A stretch of DNA of 64,000 bases from JANNSO01 sp964485395. GTDB taxonomy: Bacteria; Spirochaetota; Spirochaetia; Treponematales; UBA12059. Each line of letters opens with the position of its first letter. Position 1 is the stretch's first letter. Both the position numbers and the translations under genes were made by a program. The notes below the pieces were generated by a model. It was given only the letters and a program-made list of their open reading frames with translations. It had not been told where the DNA came from and made no database searches. The DNA lies in contig CAZAJF010000005.1 in NCBI GenBank assembly GCA_964485395.1, positions 128,074 to 192,073 of the forward strand. Direction: 5' to 3'. Below, piece after piece: positions 26,832 to 33,948 of this stretch.

Positions 26832-27179
26832 CTAGTATCCTTTTTGTTTCTTACGGAGTTCGGTCAACAAACCCTCGGGGCTGAAACCGCCCAAATAGCT
26901 TATTTTTGTATCCAGGCAAATCACCGGTTCGAGATTGGCCATCGACAGCAACTTCTCCACGTCGGGATTCCTGCTGATAGTCTCTGGCGTGGACTCAAAA
27001 AATTCGACGGAGTAATCCGTTCCCAGTTCCGAGTTTTTCAGGATCGTCCTGAAGTCGTCGACCAATTCGATCGTCCTCTTCTTCTCGCCCGGTGCGCAGC
27101 TGCCGCAATGATCCCCTTCGCAACCCGAGCAGATTTGAGCGTCGGCATGTCCATAGATTTCTATCGTGTGCATACTCAT
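26832..27179 (-). CDS. Small thioredoxin-like Cys-rich protein (YuzD-like)
   Basis: This 115-residue protein begins with a strand and a Cys cluster (HADAQICSGCEGDHCGSCAPG) containing CSGC, a CxxC motif, plus two further Cys. A later strand, VICLDTKISYLGGFSPEGLL, looks like the cis-Pro-lacking half of a thioredoxin fold. The order strand-CxxC-helix-strand and the ending resemble the YuzD/DUF1462 family of putative disulfide oxidoreductases, but the match is by eye only. Two ATGs (27179, 27173) are possible starts. It sits between dciA (six-base gap) and tex (one-base gap) in the replication operon, an unusual place for a thiol protein. Confidence 0.6.
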   Translation of the reverse strand: MSMHTIEIYGHADAQICSGCEGDHCGSCAPGEKKRTIELVDDFRTILKNSELGTDYSVEFFESTPETISRNPDVEKLLSMANLEPVICLDTKISYLGGFSPEGLLTELRKKQKGY

Positions 27180-27185
27180 GTCCGT

Positions 27186-27695
27186 TCAGCTTCCTTTTCT
27201 TTTGGCTCTCTTCTTGTTTTGGTCTTCCAGCGTGGAAACCAGTGAATTCAGCACGGATCTGAAATCCGGATCCTGCACGGTCTCCAAAACTTCGCTTACC
27301 GAAGATTTTTTCAAATCCTTTTTTTGGGCTTCGGTGCTTTCATCCGTTTCCGGCTCGTCTTTTTCTGCCGGTCTGGTCGCTCGCATATCAGGCTTTTCGT
27401 TCTTTACCTTAAAGGCGATTCCGCGCAACTTGAGTTCGGGAAAATTATTCTGGAATTTTTTTAACATTTGATTTTGTTCAAACTGCATAAGCTGAATCCA
27501 CCCGGGATGGTCGGCCTCGACTATCACTATCCCGTTTTTTACGTCCACCGGCTTGGCGTGGACGCAGAATCGATCACCGGCGATAAACTTCCAGGAACGG
27601 AAAAATTCCGACCACATATTGGTCTTGTCCATGCTTTCTGCCGGAAGTATGGATGAGAGCAGGTCAGAGGCTTTTCGTATCGGTGAATTGTCCAT
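27186..27695 (-). CDS. dciA: DciA (DUF721) replicative helicase-loading factor
   Basis: This 169-residue protein lies directly behind recF, the classical DUF721 position in spirochaetes and other bacteria. Residues about 25-105 carry the DUF721 pattern (SWKFIAGDRFCVHAKPV, NGIVIVEADHPGWIQLMQFEQNQ). DciA is the ancestral loader or manager of the DnaB helicase. The last 60 residues are charged and probably disordered (many Glu, Lys, Asp). The ATG lies 32 bases inside recF, so the two are translationally coupled. No separate ribosome site is clear. Confidence 0.85.
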   Translation of the reverse strand: MDNSPIRKASDLLSSILPAESMDKTNMWSEFFRSWKFIAGDRFCVHAKPVDVKNGIVIVEADHPGWIQLMQFEQNQMLKKFQNNFPELKLRGIAFKVKNEKPDMRATRPAEKDEPETDESTEAQKKDLKKSSVSEVLETVQDPDFRSVLNSLVSTLEDQNKKRAKRKGS

Positions 27696-28773
27696 CTTGG
27701 GTCCAGTATACTAAAGTATTTTCGGAAAGATAATCCCTATATGGTTCGTCCGGCAAAAAAGTAAAAAAGGCCTGTCTGTTTTGCGGCAAGTTTCCCATGA
27801 AGCGCCTTCTTTTTTCCTGGTCAAGTTCCAGCAATACATCATCTAAAAGCAGTATTGGCAAACGATGGCATGTCGCTGTGTAGAATTCAGCCTGCGCAAT
27901 CCTGAGAGTAAGCGCCAATAGCCGTCGTTGCCCAGTGGAGGCTCGCCCGGAAAAATCACCGTATTTATCCATGAAAAAAAACTTATCCCGATGAGGTCCT
28001 GTGGTGGACATCCCGATCGCCAAATCGCGATCTCGGCATTCCAGTAAAAACTCCCGCAATCCATCCTGATTATCCGAAGGCCAGGAAGGTTTGTACTCAA
28101 CGAATATTTTCTCTCCCAACAGGGACACTTCCTCGAACCTGCGGGAAAAAGTCTCATTGAAAGCAGTGACCAACTTATCTCTGTGATCCTGCACGACGAG
28201 TCCATATTCAGCGAACTGGATATCCAACACGTCAAGTAATCTTACGTCCTTGTTTTTCAAGGCATTGTTGCGCATTTTTACTACTTTTTTATAATTACGT
28301 AAAGAATCTATGTAGGCTGGCGATATAAGACTCGCCGTCTGATCGAAAAAAAATCTCCGCCTTTCAGGCTCGCCGTACGCAAACTCGATATCATCATGAC
28401 AAAAAACTATCGCGGGATTTTTTTCCACCAATATTTTCCTGTCGTGCACCGCCTTGTCGTTTTCCCGGATAGTCTTAAAACCGTTCTTCCACTGTACTTC
28501 GAATTTATTCTTAAGCAAGGATAGACCGGCCGTTTTATCGATATCTTCCACCGTAATGCCGGTCAAGGCCCAATCCTTTTCTCCCAAGCGCGCTAAATTT
28601 CTATCATTTTTTTCTCTAAAGGAATTTCCGTAGCACAGGCCGTACAGGGCGTCAAGGATATTGGTTTTACCCTGCGCATTTTCCCCGACAAAAAAAATAA
28701 AAGAGGCGCCTGTGTCTACGGCGCCATCTTTTAGGTTTCTGTAATTTCGGGTCTCCAGGGAATTAAAAGCCAT
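27664..28773 (-). CDS. recF: DNA replication and repair protein RecF
   Basis: This 369-residue SMC-like ATPase has Walker A GENAQGKTNILDAL near residue 30, signature STGQRRLLALTLRIAQ near 280, and Walker B PILLLDDVLLELD near 305. RecF helps load RecA at stalled forks. The start at 28771-28773 lies nine bases after the dnaN stop codon. The 3' end overlaps dciA by 32 bases. Order dnaN-recF-dciA matches the spirochaete origin arrangement. Confidence 0.95.
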   Translation of the reverse strand: MAFNSLETRNYRNLKDGAVDTGASFIFFVGENAQGKTNILDALYGLCYGNSFREKNDRNLARLGEKDWALTGITVEDIDKTAGLSLLKNKFEVQWKNGFKTIRENDKAVHDRKILVEKNPAIVFCHDDIEFAYGEPERRRFFFDQTASLISPAYIDSLRNYKKVVKMRNNALKNKDVRLLDVLDIQFAEYGLVVQDHRDKLVTAFNETFSRRFEEVSLLGEKIFVEYKPSWPSDNQDGLREFLLECRDRDLAIGMSTTGPHRDKFFFMDKYGDFSGRASTGQRRLLALTLRIAQAEFYTATCHRLPILLLDDVLLELDQEKRRRFMGNLPQNRQAFFTFLPDEPYRDYLSENTLVYWTQDGQFTDTKSL

Positions 28774-28782
28774 ATATCCCGA

Positions 28783-29883
28783 TCAGTCGGTTATCATCGG
28801 CATCAATATGTGGAAGCATTCGGAATCATCTACGGCCTTTATAGTCAAAGCGCGAGATTTTTCCGTATATAATATTTCTATATTTTCCGATTCTATAACC
28901 TTCAAGGGATCTTCGAGCCATCGATAATTGAGTGCAATAATTGTCTCTGGACCATCGTAGACGCAGGCTATCTCTTCTCTTGCTGTACCAATCTCGGTAT
29001 CTTCGGATGATATTATCAATTTATTTTCACTTAAATTGAAAAAGGCCCTGCGAGACTTTTGCTCCACAAAAAGAGACACGCGTTTCAACGCGTCCAAAAT
29101 ATCGATTCTCTTTACAACAACAGAATATTTTTGCGTTTCCGGAATTACTTTCAAATAATTTGGAAACTGCCCGTCTATTAAAACCGAGCTTAACGTATAC
29201 ATTCCGAATTTAACAAAGATAGTCTTTTCGTTCACCGCAATAAAAAGCTGACCTTCGTTCGATGAACGTTTCAATACCAAGGCTAGAATTTTAGGGGGAA
29301 TAATTATTGCCTTGAATTCAGGGATGTTTTCTGCATTAATTTTAATAAACGCCAGTCTTTTGGCATCTGTCGCGACCATGATCAAATTGGAGTCTTTTTT
29401 CTCAAAAAATACGCCGTTCATGAAATATCGTGTCTCATCGTCGGAAACCGCGAAAATAGTCTGTTGAATCATATTTTTAAAATTCTCCGACGAAACCGCA
29501 AAATATTTCTCGTCATCTATAGTCGGCAACTGGGGAAATTGTTCGCTGGAAATAGTCTTAAGATTGAATTGGGCTTTTTTAAAACTAGGTTTGATGAGCA
29601 TTTTATTGTCTTTATGCTCGATTTCGATCATTCCATCGGGGATGCTTGCAAGAATCGCCGATAGCTTATCGCAAAATACGGTACAGGTACCATTTTCCTG
29701 GATATCTATGGGTATCTTGGTTTCGAATCCAATTTTAATGTCCGTAGCGCGAATGATCAACGTATTGTCACTAGCCTCAAGGTATACATTGGATACGACT
29801 GAAATAGCGTTTCTAGAAGATATGATTTCTTGAGCAACGGATATTTCTTTTTGAAAAATTGATTTTTCACACGTAAATTTCAT
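28783..29883 (-). CDS. dnaN: DNA polymerase III beta sliding clamp
   Basis: This 366-residue protein has the normal clamp length and the three-repeat fold. It is recognisable from the start MKFTCEKSIFQKEISVAQEIIS, the internal TRYFMNGVFFEK, and the C-terminal ALTIKAVDDSECFHILMPM. The clamp tethers the polymerase to DNA. AGGTGA a few bases before the ATG is a good ribosome site. A promoter TTGCTT-18-TATCAT lies 30-60 bases upstream, and the gene leads the dnaN-recF-dciA-thioredoxin-like-tex operon. Confidence 0.97.
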   Translation of the reverse strand: MKFTCEKSIFQKEISVAQEIISSRNAISVVSNVYLEASDNTLIIRATDIKIGFETKIPIDIQENGTCTVFCDKLSAILASIPDGMIEIEHKDNKMLIKPSFKKAQFNLKTISSEQFPQLPTIDDEKYFAVSSENFKNMIQQTIFAVSDDETRYFMNGVFFEKKDSNLIMVATDAKRLAFIKINAENIPEFKAIIIPPKILALVLKRSSNEGQLFIAVNEKTIFVKFGMYTLSSVLIDGQFPNYLKVIPETQKYSVVVKRIDILDALKRVSLFVEQKSRRAFFNLSENKLIISSEDTEIGTAREEIACVYDGPETIIALNYRWLEDPLKVIESENIEILYTEKSRALTIKAVDDSECFHILMPMITD

Positions 29884-29913
29884 GAATCACCTCACTCAAC
29901 CGGACTGGTCGTG

Positions 29914-29943
29914 ATGATACCATGGAAAATGATCGAAAAGCAA
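29914..29943 (-). promoter_or_regulatory. Promoter of the dnaN operon
   Basis: On the minus strand: TTGCTT (29943-29938), 18-base spacer, TATCAT (29919-29914), about 30 bases before the dnaN start, leaving room for the AGGTGA ribosome site. Confidence 0.55.
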
Positions 29944-30112
29944 TAATAAAGAGGTTTAAGAATTGTATATAAAATTGATTGCCTATATTAATAAATTCTA
30001 TTTTATATACAGTAGTTATAGTAATAAGGGAACATCTTATGTTAATAAGCACTATAAATACTTATATTGTAATTAAATAGTAAAGGGATAAAAAAAGAAA
30101 GATAGCTCATGC

Positions 30113-30121
30113 TTATTCACA
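30113..30121 (+). promoter_or_regulatory. DnaA box in the dnaA-dnaN gap
   Basis: TTATTCACA fits the consensus TTATNCACA exactly. It lies about 80 bases beyond the dnaA stop codon in an AT-rich setting. Confidence 0.6.
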
Positions 30122-30200
30122 ATATCAACAGCGTCTTTTAATTATGAACAAGAAAGCCATATTTTGAACATTTTATACAGTGATTTTACACGACTTGTTC

Positions 30201-31622
30201 TTAGGTTTTTATACTGGCTTGTTTTATCACTTGGATTAATTTTTGTATGGTAACTTCCAGCGTCGGATCGGTTTTTAGACGCTCGTCTATTTTTTGGCAC
30301 GAATGCATAACAGTCGTATGGTCTCGGCCTCCAAATTCAAGGCCAAGTTCCGTTGTAGAGTATTCGGTAATTTCTCGGGCGATATACATGGCTACCTGAC
30401 GAGGAAAGACGATTTTCTGGGTTCTTTTTTTGCCCTTCATATCATTGCTGGAAACATTGAAATAATCTGAAATGGCTCTGATTATATGTTCAATCGATAC
30501 ATTTCCATGACGCGATTGGTTAAAAACGTCTTTAAGGAGTTGCTGGGCAACTTCGAGGGAGACTTCTTTTTTTGATATATCGATATAAGCGCCGAGCGTT
30601 ATCAAGGTAGATTCCAGGTCACGGATATTCGTGGATACATTTCGCGCGATAATATCGATGACGTCATTAGGAATGCTGATTTTGGAAATGTCGGTTTTCT
30701 TCTTGAGAATAGCGTATCGGGTTTCATAGTTTGGAGGCTGTAGATCTACTTTCAGGCCACGTTCAAATCTGCTGCGCAGTCGATCGGTAAGGTTTTTTAA
30801 TTCGGAAGCCGGCCTGTCGCAGGTAAATACCATTTGTTTATTGCCATCGTAAAGCGCGTTGAATGTATAGAACATTTCGTCCTGGAAGCCTTCTTTGTTC
30901 TGGAAAAAGTGAATATCGTCCACAAGAAGAATGTCCACGGATCGGTATCGGTTCTTAAATGCAGATAACTTATTGGAATGAATCGCGTCGATGAAGTCGT
31001 TGGTAAAATCTTCCGAAGAAACGCATATTATTTTTAGCTTGGGATTCAGGTTCCAGGCTCGATTGCCAATAGCCTGCATCAAATGGGTTTTTCCAAGGCC
31101 GACGCCGCCATATATAAGGAAAGGGTTGTACGCGGTGCCTGGATTGGTAGCGATAGCCATGGCTGCATTCGCCGCGAAGGAGTTGTTTTCCCCGACGACG
31201 TAATTCTCAAAAATGAAATCTTGACGCATTTGAGGATGCTTTTCCGGTACTTTATTAGCTTGGGCAATCTTTTGGGAGTTTTGAGCCAATATTGCCGCTG
31301 TTTGCGGCGTTGCGTTCATAGGTTTGGCTGTTTCTCGAGCGGGATTCTTTTTATCTCCATTTTTATCTTCGGGTTTTACTACCAAGAAATCTATGAGCAG
31401 GCGCTTTCCGGATAATTCAAAAAGCTTTTCCTCTATTTTCTTTTGGTAGTTTTTTGCCAGTTGATCTCTGAAGAATACCGATGGAACGCCGATGCTTACA
31501 GTTTCTTGGGTAGAAGAGTTGTACGTAATATTGAACCACATCGAGTATTCCTGCTGGCTGAGTTCTTCTTCGAACTGCTTCATCGCTTCTTGCCAGAAAA
31601 CGGAATAGTCCCAATTGTCCAT
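30201..31622 (-). CDS. dnaA: Chromosomal replication initiator DnaA
   Basis: This 473-residue protein has all four DnaA domains. Domain I is MDNWDYSVFWQEAMKQFEEE, followed by a variable linker at about 85-135. The AAA+ domain has Walker A GGVGLGKTHL (about 174-183), Walker B ILLVDDIHF and sensor motifs. Domain IV binds DNA with the DnaA signature FGGRDHTTVMHSCQKI near residue 435. It opens the origin and loads the helicase. GGGAG lies ten bases before the ATG. A DnaA box overlaps the likely -35 element just upstream, pointing to autoregulation. It is read divergently from gyrB, with the origin region between. Confidence 0.98.
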   Translation of the reverse strand: MDNWDYSVFWQEAMKQFEEELSQQEYSMWFNITYNSSTQETVSIGVPSVFFRDQLAKNYQKKIEEKLFELSGKRLLIDFLVVKPEDKNGDKKNPARETAKPMNATPQTAAILAQNSQKIAQANKVPEKHPQMRQDFIFENYVVGENNSFAANAAMAIATNPGTAYNPFLIYGGVGLGKTHLMQAIGNRAWNLNPKLKIICVSSEDFTNDFIDAIHSNKLSAFKNRYRSVDILLVDDIHFFQNKEGFQDEMFYTFNALYDGNKQMVFTCDRPASELKNLTDRLRSRFERGLKVDLQPPNYETRYAILKKKTDISKISIPNDVIDIIARNVSTNIRDLESTLITLGAYIDISKKEVSLEVAQQLLKDVFNQSRHGNVSIEHIIRAISDYFNVSSNDMKGKKRTQKIVFPRQVAMYIAREITEYSTTELGLEFGGRDHTTVMHSCQKIDERLKTDPTLEVTIQKLIQVIKQASIKT

Positions 31623-31646
31623 ATTCTAAAGTCTCCCACAGCTTAT

Positions 31647-31674
31647 GCTATAATCTCTAACAGGTTATCCACAA
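31647..31674 (-). promoter_or_regulatory. Likely dnaA promoter overlapped by a DnaA box
   Basis: On the minus strand: TTGTGG (31674-31669), 16-base spacer, TATAGC (31652-31647), then 24 bases to the dnaA ATG with GGGAG between. The DnaA box at 31665-31673 covers the -35 element, so DnaA could repress its own gene. A TTTACC/TATGAT pair further upstream is an alternative. Confidence 0.45.
31665..31673 (+). promoter_or_regulatory. DnaA box upstream of dnaA
   Basis: TTATCCACA is the strongest canonical DnaA box. It overlaps the probable dnaA -35 element. Confidence 0.75.
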
Positions 31675-31875
31675 TTTATATCATAGAATTAAACCTGTAC
31701 AGTGGTAAAAAAAAAAAGACAAAATGACATTCACGGTATAAAACTACTTAATAACCATGAAGCTGATTTTTAAATTGTTATAATACAAGAACTTAATTAT
31801 TCTCCATTTTTTTGATTTAATTTCAATCGGGAATGCTAAAAATGCTTCTTTGTTTTCTTATAACGAGATAGAACT

Positions 31876-31895
31876 TTATGCACAAGTTATGCACA
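31876..31895 (+). promoter_or_regulatory. Tandem pair of DnaA boxes
   Basis: Two identical TTATGCACA boxes at 31876-31884 and 31887-31895 lie 11 bases apart, about one helical turn, and so on one DNA face. TTATGCGTC follows at 31896-31904 as a weaker third copy. Confidence 0.75.
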
Positions 31896-31929
31896 TTATG
31901 CGTCTTAAGGTTTGGTATACCCGTTGTCC

Positions 31930-31958
31930 TTTACTTTTTTGTAGAGAAAAGGTATAAT
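31930..31958 (+). promoter_or_regulatory. gyrB-gyrA promoter
   Basis: TTTACT (31930-31935), 17-base spacer, perfect -10 TATAAT (31953-31958). The start site would be near 31965, some 75 bases before the chosen gyrB start, and only 35 bases after the tandem DnaA boxes. Confidence 0.65.
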
Positions 31959-32039
31959 GCAGACTCGCACAATAGCTTCTTTTTTCTTTCTGGAAAAGCA
32001 ATTATGCGCTTTTTCATCCCTTACCCCTCGGATAAACCC

Positions 32040-33947
32040 ATGGAATCGAATTATTCAGCTGATAGTATTCAAGTCTTAAAAGGTCTTGAAGCGGTTAGAA
32101 AACGCCCCGGAATGTATATTGGCTCAACCGGCTTGGACGGTTTGCATCATTTGGTCTACGAAGTTGTGGACAATTCGATCGATGAAGCTTTTGCGGGACA
32201 CTGTACTCATATAGAAGTAGTACTCGAAAAAAACGAAATCGTTCGCGTAACAGACAATGGCCGCGGAATTCCAACGGGTATTCACCCTGAGGAAGGCGTC
32301 AGCGCCCTCGAGTTGGTTATGACCAAGCTGCATGCGGGTGGAAAATTCGACAAAAATTCGTACAAAGTTTCCGGCGGTCTCCATGGAGTCGGCGTATCCG
32401 TCGTGAATGCGTTGTCTGCCTGGTGCGAAGTACGCGTTCACTATGAAGGCAAGGTACACTTCCAGCGCTATGAGACGGGCATTCCCGTAGAGCCGGTAAA
32501 AGAAATTGGAACTACGGATATACGAGGAACGGAAGTAACCTTCTCCGCGGATCCCACGATTTTTGAATCGACGATTTACAGCTATGATGTTTTAGCCAAC
32601 CGGCTCAGGGAGCTGGCCTTCTTGAACAAAGGTCTTTTGATTACCTTGACCGATGACAGGCTTTCTACCCCCAAGGTGCACGAGTTTAAGTTTGAAGGCG
32701 GTTTGCGCGAGTTTGTTCAATATTTGAACAAGAACAAGACCGTGCTGCATGAGGAGCCCATCTACTTTTCAGGCCTCAAGGATGAAGTGGAAGTGGAAGT
32801 TGGAATCCAGTATAACGATACTTTCAACGAAAGCATGTTCTGCTTCGTTAACGGCATCAATACGCGCGAAGGCGGAACGCACTTGGTCGGCTTTAAAAAT
32901 GCGCTTACCAAGATACTGAACGAGTATTTCAAGAAATCCAAGTTTGTTAAAAAACTTGAGGATACGCTTTCCGGCGATGACGCGCGCGAAGGTCTTACCG
33001 CTGTGCTTTCGGTCAAGGTTCAAAACCCGCAGTTTGAGGGGCAAACCAAGACCAAACTGGGTAACACGGAAGTTAAAGGTATCGTTGATTCACTGTGTAC
33101 CGACCAATTCATCCTGTACTTCGAGACGCATCCAGATGTCATCGAGAAGGTTATCGAGAAATCGGTATTGGCCGCCCGCGCGCGAATTGCAGCCAGGCAA
33201 GCCCGCGAGCTTACCAGGCGCAAGTCTTTGCTGGAGAGTTCGGGACTGCCGGGCAAGCTGGCCGACTGTTCCGAGAAAGATCCCACTAAATGCGAGATAT
33301 ATATAGTAGAAGGCGACTCCGCAGGCGGTTCGGCCAAGGGCGGACGAGACAGAACCTTCCAGGCAATTTTGCCGTTGTGGGGCAAGATGATGAACGTCGA
33401 GAAGACGCGCATCGACAAGGTTATCGGCAACGACAAGCTGCAGCCGATAATCCAGAGCTTGGGCTGCGGCATAGGCGCGGATTTTGATATCAGCAAACTG
33501 CGCTACCACAAGGTAATCATCATGGCGGATGCCGACGTCGACGGCTCGCACATCAGAACACTGCTGCTGACCTTCTTTTATCGATATATGACCGACTTGC
33601 TCTCCAAGGGCAACGTGTATTTGGCAATGCCGCCGCTGTACAAGATCGTTATCGACAAGAAGATTCAATATGCCTACGACGATATCGAGAAAGACCGTAT
33701 TTTAAAAGAAAGCGGCAAGGATCCGGAGAAAGTGCAGATCCAGCGCTACAAGGGTCTGGGTGAAATGAACCCCGAGCAGCTTTGGGAAACCACGATGGAC
33801 CCCGCCAGGCGCTGCATCATGCAGATACAGATGGAAGACGTTGTTGAGGCCGAGTCGGTGTTTACGACTCTGATGGGCGAGCAGGTAGAGCCTCGCCGCA
33901 AATTTATAGAAGAGAACGCGCTGTCGGTCTCGAATCTGGACGTGTAA
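32040..33947 (+). CDS. gyrB: DNA gyrase subunit B
   Basis: This 635-residue GyrB is the usual length when started at the ATG at 32040 (MESNYSADSIQVLKGLEAVR). An in-frame ATG at 32004 and one at 31878 would add 12 or 54 residues of unlikely sequence. The start has no clear Shine-Dalgarno, so 32004 cannot be excluded. ATPase motifs (EVVDNSIDEAFAG, GGLHGVGVSVVNALS), the TOPRIM region (VEGDSAGGSAKGGRDRTFQ, DADVDGSHI) and the C-terminal RYKGLGEMNPEQLWETTMD are all present. The usual LPLRGK reads LPLWGK. It supplies ATP-driven supercoiling with GyrA, whose gene starts one base after the stop. Confidence 0.97.
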   Translation: MESNYSADSIQVLKGLEAVRKRPGMYIGSTGLDGLHHLVYEVVDNSIDEAFAGHCTHIEVVLEKNEIVRVTDNGRGIPTGIHPEEGVSALELVMTKLHAGGKFDKNSYKVSGGLHGVGVSVVNALSAWCEVRVHYEGKVHFQRYETGIPVEPVKEIGTTDIRGTEVTFSADPTIFESTIYSYDVLANRLRELAFLNKGLLITLTDDRLSTPKVHEFKFEGGLREFVQYLNKNKTVLHEEPIYFSGLKDEVEVEVGIQYNDTFNESMFCFVNGINTREGGTHLVGFKNALTKILNEYFKKSKFVKKLEDTLSGDDAREGLTAVLSVKVQNPQFEGQTKTKLGNTEVKGIVDSLCTDQFILYFETHPDVIEKVIEKSVLAARARIAARQARELTRRKSLLESSGLPGKLADCSEKDPTKCEIYIVEGDSAGGSAKGGRDRTFQAILPLWGKMMNVEKTRIDKVIGNDKLQPIIQSLGCGIGADFDISKLRYHKVIIMADADVDGSHIRTLLLTFFYRYMTDLLSKGNVYLAMPPLYKIVIDKKIQYAYDDIEKDRILKESGKDPEKVQIQRYKGLGEMNPEQLWETTMDPARRCIMQIQMEDVVEAESVFTTLMGEQVEPRRKFIEENALSVSNLDV

Positions 33948-33948
33948 C

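Larger units (their letters stand above)
29884..30200. other. AT-rich dnaA-dnaN intergenic region with DnaA box
   Basis: This 317-base stretch is visibly AT-rich. It holds the dnaN promoter near the left end, one consensus DnaA box TTATTCACA at 30113-30121 and a near match TTATGAACA at 30142-30150. The run TAGTTATAGTAATAAG around 30013-30028 consists partly of TAG/TAA triplets, as in DnaA-trio elements. It may be a second lobe of the origin. No open reading frame of note is present. Confidence 0.55.
31623..32039. other. oriC: Probable replication origin between dnaA and gyrB
   Basis: This 417-base, visibly AT-rich gap separates divergent dnaA and gyrB. It contains three consensus DnaA boxes (31665-31673, 31876-31884, 31887-31895), the last two as close direct repeats 11 bases apart and followed by a degenerate third (TTATGCGTC). 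An AT-rich stretch of about 200 bases lies between the single and the paired boxes, a plausible unwinding region. dnaA and gyrB promoters fall inside. That replication starts here is inferred from gene order and boxes; base skew was not computed. Confidence 0.65.
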
